A stretch of 64,000 nt of DNA from Cytophagales bacterium CG12_big_fil_rev_8_21_14_0_65_40_12 (lineage in GTDB: Bacteria; Bacteroidota; Bacteroidia; Cytophagales; Cyclobacteriaceae), in the NCBI GenBank assembly GCA_002786855.1, contig PCUU01000067.1:62001-126000 (forward strand). Reading direction: 5' to 3'. Below, piece by piece: positions 34,615-44,293 of this stretch (within the stretch, counting starts at the first letter, position 1; each line of letters opens with the position of its first letter). A program made the position numbers and the translations under genes. The notes below the pieces were generated by a model. It was given only the letters and a program-made list of their open reading frames with translations. It was not told the origin of the DNA and did not search any database.

Positions 34615-37600
34615 CAAGTAAAACGCATTTATTGGACAGGATGTCATCTTCAACCTGCTTGAATTTAACGTCTTTCTTCACCGTCCCGTCTTGGTACTGA
34701 ACGCTAACTTTATCATTCCTCCCAAAAATCTTATCCGACTTTATAGGTGCAGTTTTTTCAACGGGTGGCCTGTTTCGTGTATCCTGCTGTCCAGCCAATA
34801 CAGAACGAGTCTCTTCTTTGCTCTCATTCAGTTTTTGCTGTTGTCCTCTGCTTCTTGCTTCTTGAACTCTGTCTGGCGCTTGCTGAGGAATGTCTGCCCG
34901 AGACAAGAAAGAGACCGTATCCTCATTCACCTTAGACAAAAAAGTTTTAAAGAGCTGGAAGGCCTCAAATTTATAGATCAAAAGAGGATCCTTTTGTTCA
35001 TAAACAGCGTTTTGAACCGACTGTTTCAGATCATCCATATCTCTTAAATGTTCTTTCCAAGTCAAATCGATCACTCCCAAAGTAATTGATTTTTCCATCG
35101 CCTTGATCAATTCAGCATTTTCGGTCTCCACCGCTTTATCGAGATTAACCGCTACGCCTATTTGACGTTTTCCGTCTGTAATAGGAAGCAGAATATTCTC
35201 TACAGTTGCCCCTCTTTCCTTCTTGATGTGCTGCATTAATGGAAGTGCTCTACTGGCTATGGCCTTATTCTTTTCATTATAGTGTTGGAAGGCTTCTTCG
35301 TACAAATCATTCACTAGGGTATTCATGTCCGTAGTGGTGAAATGTTCGCGAGTGATTTTCGTATCAATACCCAAAACGCTGATAGAATTAAGCTTAAAGC
35401 TATCAAAATCATCTGCCGTTTTAGTCTCGTTTAAGATATCTTCGCAAGTATCATAAACCATGTTCATGATGTCAAGTTTCAAGCGCTCACCCATCAAAGC
35501 GTTCTTTCTTCTTTCATAAATCACGGTTCGTTGTTGGTTCATGATGTCATCATATTCCAACAGACGTTTTCTGATTCCAAAGTTATTTTCTTCAACTTTT
35601 CTTTGAGCTCTTTCAATGGATTTGGTAATCATTGAATGTTGAATCATTTCCCCCTCTTTCAAGCCCATTCGATCCATTAACTTGGCAACGCGATCAGACC
35701 CGAAAAGCCTCATCAAGTTATCTTCAAGGGAAACAAAGAACTGAGAAGAACCATTATCTCCTTGACGACCAGCTCGGCCACGAAGCTGACGGTCCACTCG
35801 CCTTGATTCATGACGTTCTGTTCCTATAATTGCAAGTCCTCCGGCTTTCTTAGACTCTGGTGCTAGCTTAATATCGGTACCACGACCGGCCATGTTTGTG
35901 GCAATGGTCACTGTTCCGGGCCTACCCGCAGCGGCTACAACATCAGCCTCTCTGGCATGTTGCTTGGCGTTCAAAACTTGATGCTCAATTTTCTTGAGGT
36001 GAAGCATCCTGCTCAATAGTTCCGAAATTTCAACTGAAGTAGTACCTACCAAGACTGGTCTGCCTTGCTCGGTTAATTCAACAATCTCATCCACTACTGC
36101 ATTGAATTTCTCTCTAACCGTTTTGTAGACTTTATCCTCTCTATCATCTCTAGAAATAGCTCTGTTAGTAGGGATTACTACTGTATCTAATTTATAAATT
36201 TCCCAGAATTCGCCAGCTTCAGTCTCGGCAGTACCTGTCATACCTGCCAACTTGTGGTACATTCTGAAATAGTTTTGTAAAGTAATAGTGGCATAAGTTT
36301 GGGTAGCATCTTCTACCTTCACATTTTCCTTTGCTTCGATGGCCTGGTGTAAACCGTCAGAATATCTTCTGCCATCCATTACACGGCCTGTTTGCTCATC
36401 TACAATTTTTACTTTTCCGCCATCCAGGATATACTCGGTATCCTTTTCGAACATGGTGTAGGCCTTGAGTAACTGGTTTACCGTATGAATTCTTTGTCCT
36501 TTAACTGAATAATCTTGAATCGCTTCTTCTTTTTGTTTTAGCTTTTCTTCATCACTCAAGGTTTCATCTTTTTCTAATCTGGCGACAACTTCACCAATAT
36601 CAGTCATAATGAAGAAAGACGGATCTTCTCCTTCACCTGTAATAAGGTCTGTTCCTTTTTCAGTAAGGTTGACCGCATTACTCTTTTCATCGATAGTGAA
36701 ATACAACGGCTCGTCCGCTTTAGGCATGGCCTTTTGGTTGTCCTGCAAATAGATATTCTCTGTTTTCTGCAAAACGATTTTCATCCCCATTTCACTTAGG
36801 AATTTAATCAAGGGCTTATACTTCGGCAGTCCACGATAGGCCCTGAAAAGCGCCAAACCGCCTTCTTCTTCATTACCTTCTTTCAAAAGTCTTTTAGCAT
36901 CGTTTAAATATTGGCCACAAAGCTTTTTCTGCGCCTCAACCAATTTAGCAACCCTAGGTTTTAATTCATGAAACTCGTGTTCGTCACCTTTCGGTATTGG
37001 CCCAGAAATGATCAAAGGTGTTCTGGCTTCATCAATCAAAACAGAATCGACTTCATCTACCATTGCATAGTGATGCTTTCGTTGCACCAATTCCTTCTCT
37101 TCGCGCGCCATGTTATCGCGCAAGTAATCAAAGCCGAATTCGTTGTTGGTACCGTAAGTAATGTCCGCACGATAGGCCTGCCTTCTTTCTTCTGAATTGG
37201 GTTGGTGCTTGTCGATACAGTCTACATTGAGCCCGTGGAATTGGAATAAAGGTGCCATCCATTCGGAGTCACGTTTAGCCAAATAGTCATTCACCGTAAT
37301 AATGTGAACGCCTCTTTCTGCCAATGCATTGAGATAAGCCGGCAAAGTAGCCACTAGCGTTTTACCTTCACCCGTTGCCATCTCTGCAATTTTACCTTGG
37401 TGAAGCACTATACCACCGATCAACTGAACGTCATAATGAAGCATCTCCCAGGAAACTTCTGTACCTGCTGCCAACCACTTGTTTTTCCAAACCGCTGTAT
37501 CTCCAACTATTTCTACTTGACCGCCTTTGCGAGCTGCAATTTGCTTATCATGTAAAGTAGCCTGAACTTCGAGTTTACCATTTTCTTTGAGCCTTCGAGC

Positions 37601-37963
37601 AGTTTCTTTAACTACTGCAAAAGCTTCGGGCAATACAATCATTAAAACCTTTTCAAGTTCTTGATCACGACTTTCCTCTAGCTTATCTATCTGCTCAAAA
37701 AGCGCTTCCTTAGCATGAATATCTAGGTTGGCATCGCTGTCGATCTGCGAATGGAGTTCAGCCAATTGATCATCAATGGACTTAAGGTATTCTTTAATTT
37801 TACCCTTAATCTCCTGCGTTTTTTCCCTTAAAGCCTCATCGCTGATATTCGTGATAGTGGCATATACCTTGTTGATTTGATCAACAATAGGTTTAATTTC
37901 TTTTATATCTCTAGCGGATTTAGATCCGAAAAGCTTTGCTAGTCCTTGTGTAAGAAAACTCAT
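34607..37963 (-). CDS. secA: Preprotein translocase subunit SecA
   Basis: The 1118-residue ATPase drives protein export through SecYEG. Walker [20 protein letters not shown]-type [28 protein letters not shown], and [14 protein letters not shown] with the arginine-finger block [19 protein letters not shown] are all present. It is longer than E. coli SecA (901) through insertions, which is usual in Bacteroidota, and the C-terminus lacks the zinc-binding Cys motif, ending in a basic [16 protein letters not shown] segment. It follows dapF by 69 bases. Confidence 0.98.
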   Translation of the reverse strand: MSFLTQGLAKLFGSKSARDIKEIKPIVDQINKVYATITNISDEALREKTQEIKGKIKEYLKSIDDQLAELHSQIDSDANLDIHAKEALFEQIDKLEESRDQELEKVLMIVLPEAFAVVKETARRLKENGKLEVQATLHDKQIAARKGGQVEIVGDTAVWKNKWLAAGTEVSWEMLHYDVQLIGGIVLHQGKIAEMATGEGKTLVATLPAYLNALAERGVHIITVNDYLAKRDSEWMAPLFQFHGLNVDCIDKHQPNSEERRQAYRADITYGTNNEFGFDYLRDNMAREEKELVQRKHHYAMVDEVDSVLIDEARTPLIISGPIPKGDEHEFHELKPRVAKLVEAQKKLCGQYLNDAKRLLKEGNEEEGGLALFRAYRGLPKYKPLIKFLSEMGMKIVLQKTENIYLQDNQKAMPKADEPLYFTIDEKSNAVNLTEKGTDLITGEGEDPSFFIMTDIGEVVARLEKDETLSDEEKLKQKEEAIQDYSVKGQRIHTVNQLLKAYTMFEKDTEYILDGGKVKIVDEQTGRVMDGRRYSDGLHQAIEAKENVKVEDATQTYATITLQNYFRMYHKLAGMTGTAETEAGEFWEIYKLDTVVIPTNRAISRDDREDKVYKTVREKFNAVVDEIVELTEQGRPVLVGTTSVEISELLSRMLHLKKIEHQVLNAKQHAREADVVAAAGRPGTVTIATNMAGRGTDIKLAPESKKAGGLAIIGTERHESRRVDRQLRGRAGRQGDNGSSQFFVSLEDNLMRLFGSDRVAKLMDRMGLKEGEMIQHSMITKSIERAQRKVEENNFGIRKRLLEYDDIMNQQRTVIYERRKNALMGERLKLDIMNMVYDTCEDILNETKTADDFDSFKLNSISVLGIDTKITREHFTTTDMNTLVNDLYEEAFQHYNEKNKAIASRALPLMQHIKKERGATVENILLPITDGKRQIGVAVNLDKAVETENAELIKAMEKSITLGVIDLTWKEHLRDMDDLKQSVQNAVYEQKDPLLIYKFEAFQLFKTFLSKVNEDTVSFLSRADIPQQAPDRVQEARSRGQQQKLNESKEETRSVLAGQQDTRNRPPVEKTAPIKSDKIFGRNDKVSVQYQDGTVKKDVKFKQVEDDILSNKCVLLDV

Positions 37964-38032
37964 ACTGTATTTTAAATATGGTTTAAAGTTAATTTCTTGA
38001 AGATAAAAAATGAACCTAAGTGCGGATTATAT

Positions 38033-38800
38033 TCACAGCACTATTTTGCCCTCAAAAACCTTTTGAGCTGGTCCAATCAAATATATATTGGTGAATTTAC
38101 TTTCATGTTGATCAAAAGAAACCTTTAAGTTGCCACCTTGGGCTTTAAGCTCGATCGGACTAACAGCTCCCAGTAGTCCAAATGACAATGCGGCCGCAGT
38201 ACAGCCGGTACCACAAGACAGCGTTTCGCCCTCAACGCCACGTTCGTAAGTTCTGATTGCTAGGCCATTTGTGGATTCCTTTTGAATGAAATTCACGTTA
38301 ACGCCTTCTTTTTTAAATCTTTCAGAGTACCTAATTGCCTTGCCTTCTGCAATGACATTTAAACTCTCCAAGGCACTAACGTATTTTATGTAATGAGGTG
38401 ACCCGGTATTGATTAAATAATCATCCCCTATTTTTTCAAAACTTGTGACATCATTCATTAATAGATGTACTTCACCCTCTTCAATAAATGCGCGATGGGA
38501 TCCGTCAATTGCTAAAAATTCAGTTTCATTTTGAATGATACCTAAAGCCTTGGCAAACATCACTGCACATCTACTTCCATTTCCACAAAGGCTTTGTGAA
38601 CCATCTGGATTGAAATAGATCATTTCGAAATCAAATTGATCATGGCTTTCAATAAGAATAACGCCATCTGCACCAATGCCAAATCTGCGATCACAAAGTT
38701 TTGAAATTGAATTCAAATCAGACTTATCGAAACCAAGGTCACGATTATCAATCATGACGAAATCATTGCCAGTACCTTGATATTTATGAAAACTAATCAC
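38033..38800 (-). CDS. dapF: Diaminopimelate epimerase
   Basis: A 255-residue cofactor-free epimerase converting LL- to meso-diaminopimelate for lysine and peptidoglycan. The two catalytic cysteines are Cys72 (SLCGNGSRCAV) and Cys196 (TLSCGTGCTAAA). N-terminus FHKYQGTGNDFVMIDN is typical. The start codon is GTG at 38800. Upstream lies the terminator of rplS, so dapF likely begins a new transcript that continues to secA. Confidence 0.97.
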   Translation of the reverse strand: MISFHKYQGTGNDFVMIDNRDLGFDKSDLNSISKLCDRRFGIGADGVILIESHDQFDFEMIYFNPDGSQSLCGNGSRCAVMFAKALGIIQNETEFLAIDGSHRAFIEEGEVHLLMNDVTSFEKIGDDYLINTGSPHYIKYVSALESLNVIAEGKAIRYSERFKKEGVNVNFIQKESTNGLAIRTYERGVEGETLSCGTGCTAAALSFGLLGAVSPIELKAQGGNLKVSFDQHESKFTNIYLIGPAQKVFEGKIVL

Positions 38801-38867
38801 TGCTTACTTTTGATGTGGGCAATTGAACAATAAATGCGCCTTGTTTAAAATTATGACAGAATGACGC

Positions 38868-38896
38868 AAAAAAAAACCTCCCAACAAGGAGGTTTT
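38868..38896 (-). terminator. Terminator of the rpsP-rimM-trmD-rplS operon
   Basis: On the minus strand AAAACCTCC - ttgttg - GGAGGTTTT is followed by a long T run (T9-T10). It lies 23 bases after the rplS stop codon. Confidence 0.93.
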
Positions 38897-38918
38897 CGAT
38901 ATGATTAAGTTTTTAAGA

Positions 38919-39278
38919 CTATCTAGCCAATTTTTCTTTGATTCTAGCAGCTTTACCTTGTCTACCTCTTAGGTAATACAATTTGGCTCTTCTTACTTTA
39001 CCTCTTCTTAACACTTCGATCTTCTCAATGTTAGGAGATAAAATTGGGAAAATTCTTTCCACACCAACGCCATTAGAAACTTTACGAACAGTGAAAGTTT
39101 CACCGTTAGTTCCTGAATTTTTTCTCTGAATTACAGCACCTTGAAATTGCTGAATTCTTTCTTTGTTACCTTCTTTAATCTTCACGTGCACGTTTACCGT
39201 GTCACCAGGATTAAAAGATGGCATAGAAGCTCTTGCTTCATTATTTTCTTGTTCAATAAATTTGATAAGATCGCTCAT
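38919..39278 (-). CDS. rplS: 50S ribosomal protein L19
   Basis: A 119-residue ribosomal protein at the 30S-50S interface, with [29 protein letters not shown] and the final [20 protein letters not shown] signature. It ends the classical rpsP-rimM-trmD-rplS order, with an extra -7 promoter element in the 86-base gap after trmD and a strong terminator downstream. Confidence 0.98.
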   Translation of the reverse strand: MSDLIKFIEQENNEARASMPSFNPGDTVNVHVKIKEGNKERIQQFQGAVIQRKNSGTNGETFTVRKVSNGVGVERIFPILSPNIEKIEVLRRGKVRRAKLYYLRGRQGKAARIKEKLAR

Positions 39279-39316
39279 GATTTCTATCTCTAACAGCCTT
39301 GCCTAAAATCGGACTG

Positions 39317-39324
39317 CAAATATA
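39317..39324 (-). promoter_or_regulatory. Putative internal -7 promoter element before rplS
   Basis: The minus strand reads TATATTTG, an exact TAnnTTTG match, 38 bases before the rplS start. It would allow L19 to be made independently of trmD and rimM. Confidence 0.45.
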
Positions 39325-39364
39325 TGGAAAATGTTTTTCTAAAAGGAATGGTATTTTGAATTTT

Positions 39365-40042
39365 TTATTCACCCAATAAACCAGGCCTTTTTTGTTTAGT
39401 TAATTCTACTGATTTCTCGTACCTCCACTCTTCAATCTTGGCCTCATGGCCAGATAAAAGCACTTCCGGCACTTTCATCCCTTTGTAATCTGACGGTCTA
39501 GTGTAAACTGGTGGCGCCAATAAATCATCTTGAAAAGAATCCGTTAATGCAGAAGTTTCATCAGATAATACCCCTGGCAAAATCCTTATAATCGAATCGG
39601 CTAAAACTGCAGCGGCCAACTCGCCACCTGAAAGCACATAATCGCCTATACTAATTTCTCTAGTAATGAAGTGATCACGTACCCTTTGGTCCACTCCTTT
39701 ATAGTGCCCACAAAGAATAATGAGGTTTCCTTTAAGTGATAATTCATTGGCAATTCCTTGCTTTAAAAGCTCACCATCGGGCGTCATATAAATTACCTCA
39801 TCATAGTCTCTTTCCGACTTCAATTTGGAAATGCATAAATCGATGGGCTCAATCATCATTACCATTCCAGCCCCGCCTCCAAAAGCATAATCGTCTAATT
39901 GCTTTTGTTTGTTGGTAGCAAAATCCCGAAGGTCATGCACCACAACATCAACCAAGCCCTTCTCTTGCGCTCTTTTTAATATAGAATGCGAAAAAGGACT
40001 CTCTAAAAGTCTGGGAAGCAATGTTATGATATCAATTCTCAT
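39365..40042 (-). CDS. trmD: tRNA (guanine-N1-)-methyltransferase
   Basis: A 225-residue SPOUT-class enzyme methylating G37 of tRNAs with SAM. The knotted SAM site is visible in [17 protein letters not shown] and [18 protein letters not shown], with [17 protein letters not shown] before it. It starts one base after rimM stops, and length is normal. Confidence 0.98.
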   Translation of the reverse strand: MRIDIITLLPRLLESPFSHSILKRAQEKGLVDVVVHDLRDFATNKQKQLDDYAFGGGAGMVMMIEPIDLCISKLKSERDYDEVIYMTPDGELLKQGIANELSLKGNLIILCGHYKGVDQRVRDHFITREISIGDYVLSGGELAAAVLADSIIRILPGVLSDETSALTDSFQDDLLAPPVYTRPSDYKGMKVPEVLLSGHEAKIEEWRYEKSVELTKQKRPGLLGE

Positions 40043-40043
40043 C

Positions 40044-40577
40044 TCAATCTTCTAAGAAAACATCAACAAGCCCATCAGGAATAAACATCCGAAGCGCTCC
40101 GTTTTCACGGTCAATCTCTTTAATGAGTTCATCCGTCAAAGGAATCAGTATTTCTTTGCCAGACTCGTGACGAGCTGAAAGTAAAGTCTGAGGGCCTGCC
40201 TCAAATACATCCTCTATCTTCCCGACCAATTCATTAGAATTCACATCTATCAGATCAAATCCGACTAATTCGTGAAAATAGAATTCATTCCCCTCCATTT
40301 CTGGAAGATTTTCTAGTGGAAGAAACAGTGAACAACCTCTAAGACCTTGGGCCAATTCCAAAGAATTGATATCCTCAAAAGCAATGATGGCCTTTTCGTT
40401 GTTGATTGAAATTGTATCAATAAAAAAAGGAACCAGTTGCTGTCCTTGTTGAACAAAAACTGATTCCAATTCTTGATATTCCTCAGGAAAATCCACGTCC
40501 AAAAGCACCTGAACCTCTCCTTTCAATCCATGCGGTTTTGTGATATACCCAAGTTGGTAACAATCTTCAACCGTCAT
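40044..40577 (-). CDS. rimM: 16S rRNA maturation factor RimM
   Basis: A 177-residue two-domain protein with an N-terminal barrel ([19 protein letters not shown]) and a C-terminal PRC barrel ([40 protein letters not shown]). It assists 30S head assembly and binds ribosomal protein S19. It lies 11 bases after rpsP and one base before trmD. Confidence 0.97.
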   Translation of the reverse strand: MTVEDCYQLGYITKPHGLKGEVQVLLDVDFPEEYQELESVFVQQGQQLVPFFIDTISINNEKAIIAFEDINSLELAQGLRGCSLFLPLENLPEMEGNEFYFHELVGFDLIDVNSNELVGKIEDVFEAGPQTLLSARHESGKEILIPLTDELIKEIDRENGALRMFIPDGLVDVFLED

Positions 40578-40588
40578 GACTTATTCAA

Positions 40589-41182
40589 TTAATCTTCTTT
40601 TTTCTCTTCTTCTGCGGTCGCTTCTGGTGCAGCCACCTCTTCTACAGCAGGAGTTTCTTCTACTGCCTCTGGTGCTTCAACTTCTTCCACCACTTCAGCA
40701 ACCGGTGCATTAGCCGCCTCTAGTTCTGCTTTCTTAGCAGCTAGTGCCTCAGCTCTTGCAGCGTTCACTTTAGCCTCCGCTTCAAGTTTAGCTTTCTTAG
40801 CATCTCCTTTAGCAGTAGCAAGTTTTTCAACTTTGCCTGTGATTTTAGATTCTTTTTCTGCCAACCATGCTGCAAATTTCTTGTCAGCATCTTCTTGAGT
40901 TATAGCTCCTTTGATCACACCAATTTGAAGGTGTTTTCTCATTAGAATACCTCTGTAAGAAAGCATTGCTTTTACAGTATCGGTAGGCTGAGCTCCGTTC
41001 ATTACCCACTGAAATGCTTTTTCATTATCAATGTTGATTGTAGCTGGGTTGGTATTTGGGTTATAAATACCGATTTTTTCGATAAAACGACCATCACGTG
41101 GTGCTCTTACGTCTGCGATTACTACATCATAAATCGCTTGCTTCTTGCGGCCTCTACGGGCCAATCTGATTTTTACTGCCAT
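40589..41182 (-). CDS. rpsP: 30S ribosomal protein S16 with long Ala/Glu-rich tail
   Basis: The first ~85 residues are a standard S16 ([32 protein letters not shown]). The remaining ~110 residues form a charged, coiled-coil-like then Glu/Ala/Val-rich acidic tail; bacterial S16 is usually 80-90 residues, but extended forms are common in Bacteroidota. It heads the ribosomal operon and its leader contains two repeated mini-hairpins. Confidence 0.97.
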   Translation of the reverse strand: MAVKIRLARRGRKKQAIYDVVIADVRAPRDGRFIEKIGIYNPNTNPATINIDNEKAFQWVMNGAQPTDTVKAMLSYRGILMRKHLQIGVIKGAITQEDADKKFAAWLAEKESKITGKVEKLATAKGDAKKAKLEAEAKVNAARAEALAAKKAELEAANAPVAEVVEEVEAPEAVEETPAVEEVAAPEATAEEEKKED

Positions 41183-41202
41183 TTTGTTTTTATGGTTAAT
41201 CG

Positions 41203-41237
41203 AGGATCACGTCCCCTGCTTTTTAGGATCACGTCCC
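41203..41237 (-). promoter_or_regulatory. rpsP leader: tandem direct repeat forming two mini-hairpins
   Basis: AGGATCACGTCCC occurs at 41203-41215 and 41225-41237, spaced 22 nt. In the rpsP mRNA each copy reads GGGACGUGAUCCU, which can fold as GGGA-CGUGA-UCCU with a 4-bp stem and identical 5-nt loop. Both lie between the -7 element and the start codon. A binding site for an autoregulatory ribosomal protein is plausible; from memory S16 leader candidates have been proposed in Flavobacteria. Confidence 0.5.
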
Positions 41238-41248
41238 AAAAAGGAGTG

Positions 41249-41256
41249 CAAATGTA
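41249..41256 (-). promoter_or_regulatory. Putative -7 promoter element of rpsP operon
   Basis: The minus strand reads TACATTTG, an exact TAnnTTTG match; TTTG occurs 14 bases upstream, closer than the usual 19. It predicts a leader of about 60 bases that includes the tandem repeats. Confidence 0.55.
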
Positions 41257-41475
41257 ATAGAAATATTTCGCAAACCATTGATGATATGCAATTTATGTAG
41301 CCATTTTCAAACCTCTTTCATAGATACTGCGCATTCAATGTGAAAAATCTGTCCGAACGGCCCTTTTCAGCAATTACTCAATCAATAAAAGTCTTACCAA
41401 GTCAAGCCCCAAAACCATCAAAGTATGTGAAATTTGATAGTCTGAATAAGTAATTTGTATAATCGGTTTAACGGT

Positions 41476-41506
41476 TTTTTAAACTAAATCATATGGATTA
41501 CCTTTG
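41476..41506 (+). promoter_or_regulatory. Promoter of sucA-sucB-lpd (TTTT-N19-TACCTTTG)
   Basis: Exact -7 element TACCTTTG (41499-41506) with TTTT (41476-41479) at 19 bases. It fits the ATG start at 41534 and argues against the TTG at 41504, which lies inside the -7 box. Confidence 0.6.
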
Positions 41507-41533
41507 ACAATCATAAAGGCAATTTACCAGCGA

Positions 41534-44281
41534 ATGGACAATTATTCTTATTTAAGCAATGCCGATCCAAAGGCCCTAGAAGCGCTTTATCAGCAATTTA
41601 AAAATGATCCAAACTCAATTGATGAGAGTTGGAAGAAATTCTTTGAAGGTTTTGAGTTCGCTCAAACCGAGTATCCAATGCTTCCAAACGGTCAGGCCAC
41701 TCCCGCTCCTGCTTTGGGTGCTGGAAGTCATCAAGTGTCTGAAAAGGAAGTTCAGGTAAGGAATTTAATTCATGCTTATCGTACCAGAGCACATTTGAGG
41801 TCTAAAACCAATCCCGTTAGAGAACGGAAAGACAGAAAGCCAATCTTGGAATTACAAGACTTTAATCTAAGCGAGGCTGATCTTGATACGCAATTCATCT
41901 CAGGTGAAGAATTAGGGATTGGCAGGGCAACTTTAAGAAAGATCATAGAATCCTTGAAGTACATCTATGAAGGCACGGTTGGTTTCGAGTACATGTACGT
42001 TCGTGATCCCGAAAAATTAAAATGGTTAAGAGAAAGGATAGAAAAAGATGCCTTAGCATTCAAACCTTCGCATGACCAACGCAAACGAATTCTAAAAAAA
42101 TTAAACGAAGCTGTAATCTTCGAGAACTTCCTTCACACCAAATATTTAGGACAAAAAAGATTCTCGTTAGAAGGTGGTGAAACTACAATTGCAGCTCTGG
42201 ATGCCATTATTAATAAAGGGGCAGAACTTGGGGTGAAAGAAGTGATGATCGGAATGGCCCATAGAGGCCGTTTGAATGTTTTGGCCAATATCATGGGCAA
42301 AACTTACGAGCAAATCTTTAACGAATTCGAAGGTAGCGCTACTCCCGATCTTACCATGGGAGATGGTGATGTAAAATACCACATGGGTTTTTCGAGCCAA
42401 GTGAAAGCTACGAACGGTGAAACCGTAGAATTAAAACTCGCGCCAAACCCTTCGCATTTAGAAGCGGTAAATCCTGTTGTCGAAGGCTTTGTTAGGGCTA
42501 AAGCTGATGTTGAATATAATAGAGAGCGCTCTAAAGTATTGCCAATTCTTATTCATGGTGATGCCGCAGTAGCTGCCCAAGGCATTGTTTACGAGGTGAC
42601 TCAAATGAGTAAGCTTGAAGGCTACAATACAGGTGGAACCATTCACTTCGTGATTAACAACCAAGTTGGCTTCACAACCGATTTTGATGATGCACGCTCG
42701 AGTATTTATTGCACAGACGTAGCTAAAATGATCGATGCGCCTGTAATGCACGTGAATGGTGATGATCCTGAAGCAGTTGTGTTTTGCGTTCAGTTTGCTA
42801 CGGAATACCGTCAAAAATTCGGAGAGGATATTTTTGTGGACATGGTGTGTTATAGAAGACATGGACATAACGAAAGTGACGAACCAAAATTCACACAACC
42901 TGCACTTTACAATATCATTTCTAAGCACCCGAACCCGAGAGAAGTCTATATTAAGCGCCTTATCGAAATGGGTGAGATTGAAGCGGCCTTGGCGAATGAC
43001 ATGGACACTGAATTTAGAGGCGTTCTTCAAGATCGCTTGAATTTAGTGAAGCAGAAGCCATTGCCATATGTATACCAACCCCTGGAAGAAGCATGGAGGA
43101 GTTTGAGGAGATCGGTACCCGAAGATTTCGAGCAATCTCCTGAAACGGGCATTAGTAATGCATCATTGGAAAAAGTAGCGAAAGCATTGACTTCGATTCC
43201 AAAAGGATTCAAACCCATCAAACAAATTGAAAAGCAGCTCAAGCAACGTAAAGACATGTTCTTTAAAGACAAGTCGCTGAACTGGGCTGCGGGTGAATTA
43301 TTAGCTTATGGGTCTCTCCTTTTAGATGGAAAGAAGGTAAGGTTAACAGGTCAAGATGTTCAAAGAGGAACATTCTCGCATAGGCACGCAGTTTTACACG
43401 ATGCCAACACAACCGAACCCTATAATAGCTTAAATCATTTAGAAGGTGCTGCTAACAAATTCGAGATCTACAATTCATTACTTTCAGAATTTGGGGTAAT
43501 GGGTTTTGAATTTGGATACGCAATGGCGAATCCAAACGCCTTGACTTTATGGGAAGGTCAATTTGGTGACTTCGCCAATGGCGCTCAAGTAATGGTAGAT
43601 CAATTCATCTCTTGTTCAGAAACAAAATGGCAGAGAATGAACGGCTTGGTTTTACTTCTTCCTCATGGTTATGAAGGACAAGGGCCTGAGCATTCTAACG
43701 CAAGACCAGAAAGATATCTCCAGCTTTGCGCTGAATACAATATGGTGGTGGCGAATATTACCACACCGGCCAACTTATTCCATGCCTTGCGTAGACAAAT
43801 GACCTGGGAATTCAGAAAACCATTGGTCATTATGTCTCCAAAGTCACTTTTAAGACACCCAAGTGTAGTTTCCGATGTAAGTGAGTTTACCTCAGGCAGG
43901 TTCAAAGAAGTAATTAACGATAGCTTTGCAGTGGCTAAATCTGTGAAAAGAGTTTTGATGTGTTCTGGAAAGATCTACTATGACTTACAAGAGCGCCAAG
44001 AAAAAGAGAAAAGAACAGATGTTGCCATTGTAAGATTGGAACAACTGCATCCTTTCCCTGCCAATCAAATCAACATCATTTTGGCACAGTACAAAGGCGC
44101 TGAATTGATTTGGGTACAAGAGGAGCCAGAAAACATGGGGTATTGGACTTATATTTTAAGAGTTTTCAAGGACCACAGCCTAAAATTAATATCTCGAAAA
44201 GCAAGTGCTTCTCCGGCCACTGGATACGCCAAAGTACATGCTGCCGAACAACAAAAATTAGTCGATCAAGCTTTCGCATAA
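41534..44281 (+). CDS. sucA: 2-oxoglutarate dehydrogenase E1 component
   Basis: Start ATG 41534 gives 915 residues beginning MDNYSYLSNADPKALEALYQ, the usual N-terminal segment. This thiamine-diphosphate enzyme decarboxylates 2-oxoglutarate in the TCA cycle. Markers include EVMIGMAHRGRLNVLANIMG, the ThDP-binding HGDAAVAAQGIVYE and INNQVGFTTD, and the C-terminal transketolase-like part (GQDVQRGTFSHRHAVLHD, LPHGYEGQGPEHSNARPERYL). First gene of sucA-sucB-lpd, which encode all three subunits of the complex. Confidence 0.98.
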   Translation: MDNYSYLSNADPKALEALYQQFKNDPNSIDESWKKFFEGFEFAQTEYPMLPNGQATPAPALGAGSHQVSEKEVQVRNLIHAYRTRAHLRSKTNPVRERKDRKPILELQDFNLSEADLDTQFISGEELGIGRATLRKIIESLKYIYEGTVGFEYMYVRDPEKLKWLRERIEKDALAFKPSHDQRKRILKKLNEAVIFENFLHTKYLGQKRFSLEGGETTIAALDAIINKGAELGVKEVMIGMAHRGRLNVLANIMGKTYEQIFNEFEGSATPDLTMGDGDVKYHMGFSSQVKATNGETVELKLAPNPSHLEAVNPVVEGFVRAKADVEYNRERSKVLPILIHGDAAVAAQGIVYEVTQMSKLEGYNTGGTIHFVINNQVGFTTDFDDARSSIYCTDVAKMIDAPVMHVNGDDPEAVVFCVQFATEYRQKFGEDIFVDMVCYRRHGHNESDEPKFTQPALYNIISKHPNPREVYIKRLIEMGEIEAALANDMDTEFRGVLQDRLNLVKQKPLPYVYQPLEEAWRSLRRSVPEDFEQSPETGISNASLEKVAKALTSIPKGFKPIKQIEKQLKQRKDMFFKDKSLNWAAGELLAYGSLLLDGKKVRLTGQDVQRGTFSHRHAVLHDANTTEPYNSLNHLEGAANKFEIYNSLLSEFGVMGFEFGYAMANPNALTLWEGQFGDFANGAQVMVDQFISCSETKWQRMNGLVLLLPHGYEGQGPEHSNARPERYLQLCAEYNMVVANITTPANLFHALRRQMTWEFRKPLVIMSPKSLLRHPSVVSDVSEFTSGRFKEVINDSFAVAKSVKRVLMCSGKIYYDLQERQEKEKRTDVAIVRLEQLHPFPANQINIILAQYKGAELIWVQEEPENMGYWTYILRVFKDHSLKLISRKASASPATGYAKVHAAEQQKLVDQAFA

Positions 44282-44293
44282 AATATAGAAACT

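Larger units (their letters stand above)
41183..41533. other. 351-bp divergent region between rpsP and sucA
   Basis: It contains the rpsP leader with tandem 13-nt repeats (41203-41237), the rpsP -7 element (41249-41256) and the sucA promoter (41476-41506). Between about 41290 and 41470 I see no gene; a weak inverted repeat ATCAAA/TTTGAT spans 41417-41438. Confidence 0.6.

Noticed and set aside
42458-43030. A 190-codon minus-strand frame inside sucA
   Set aside because: It is fully antisense to a highly conserved coding region and has no protein-family features.
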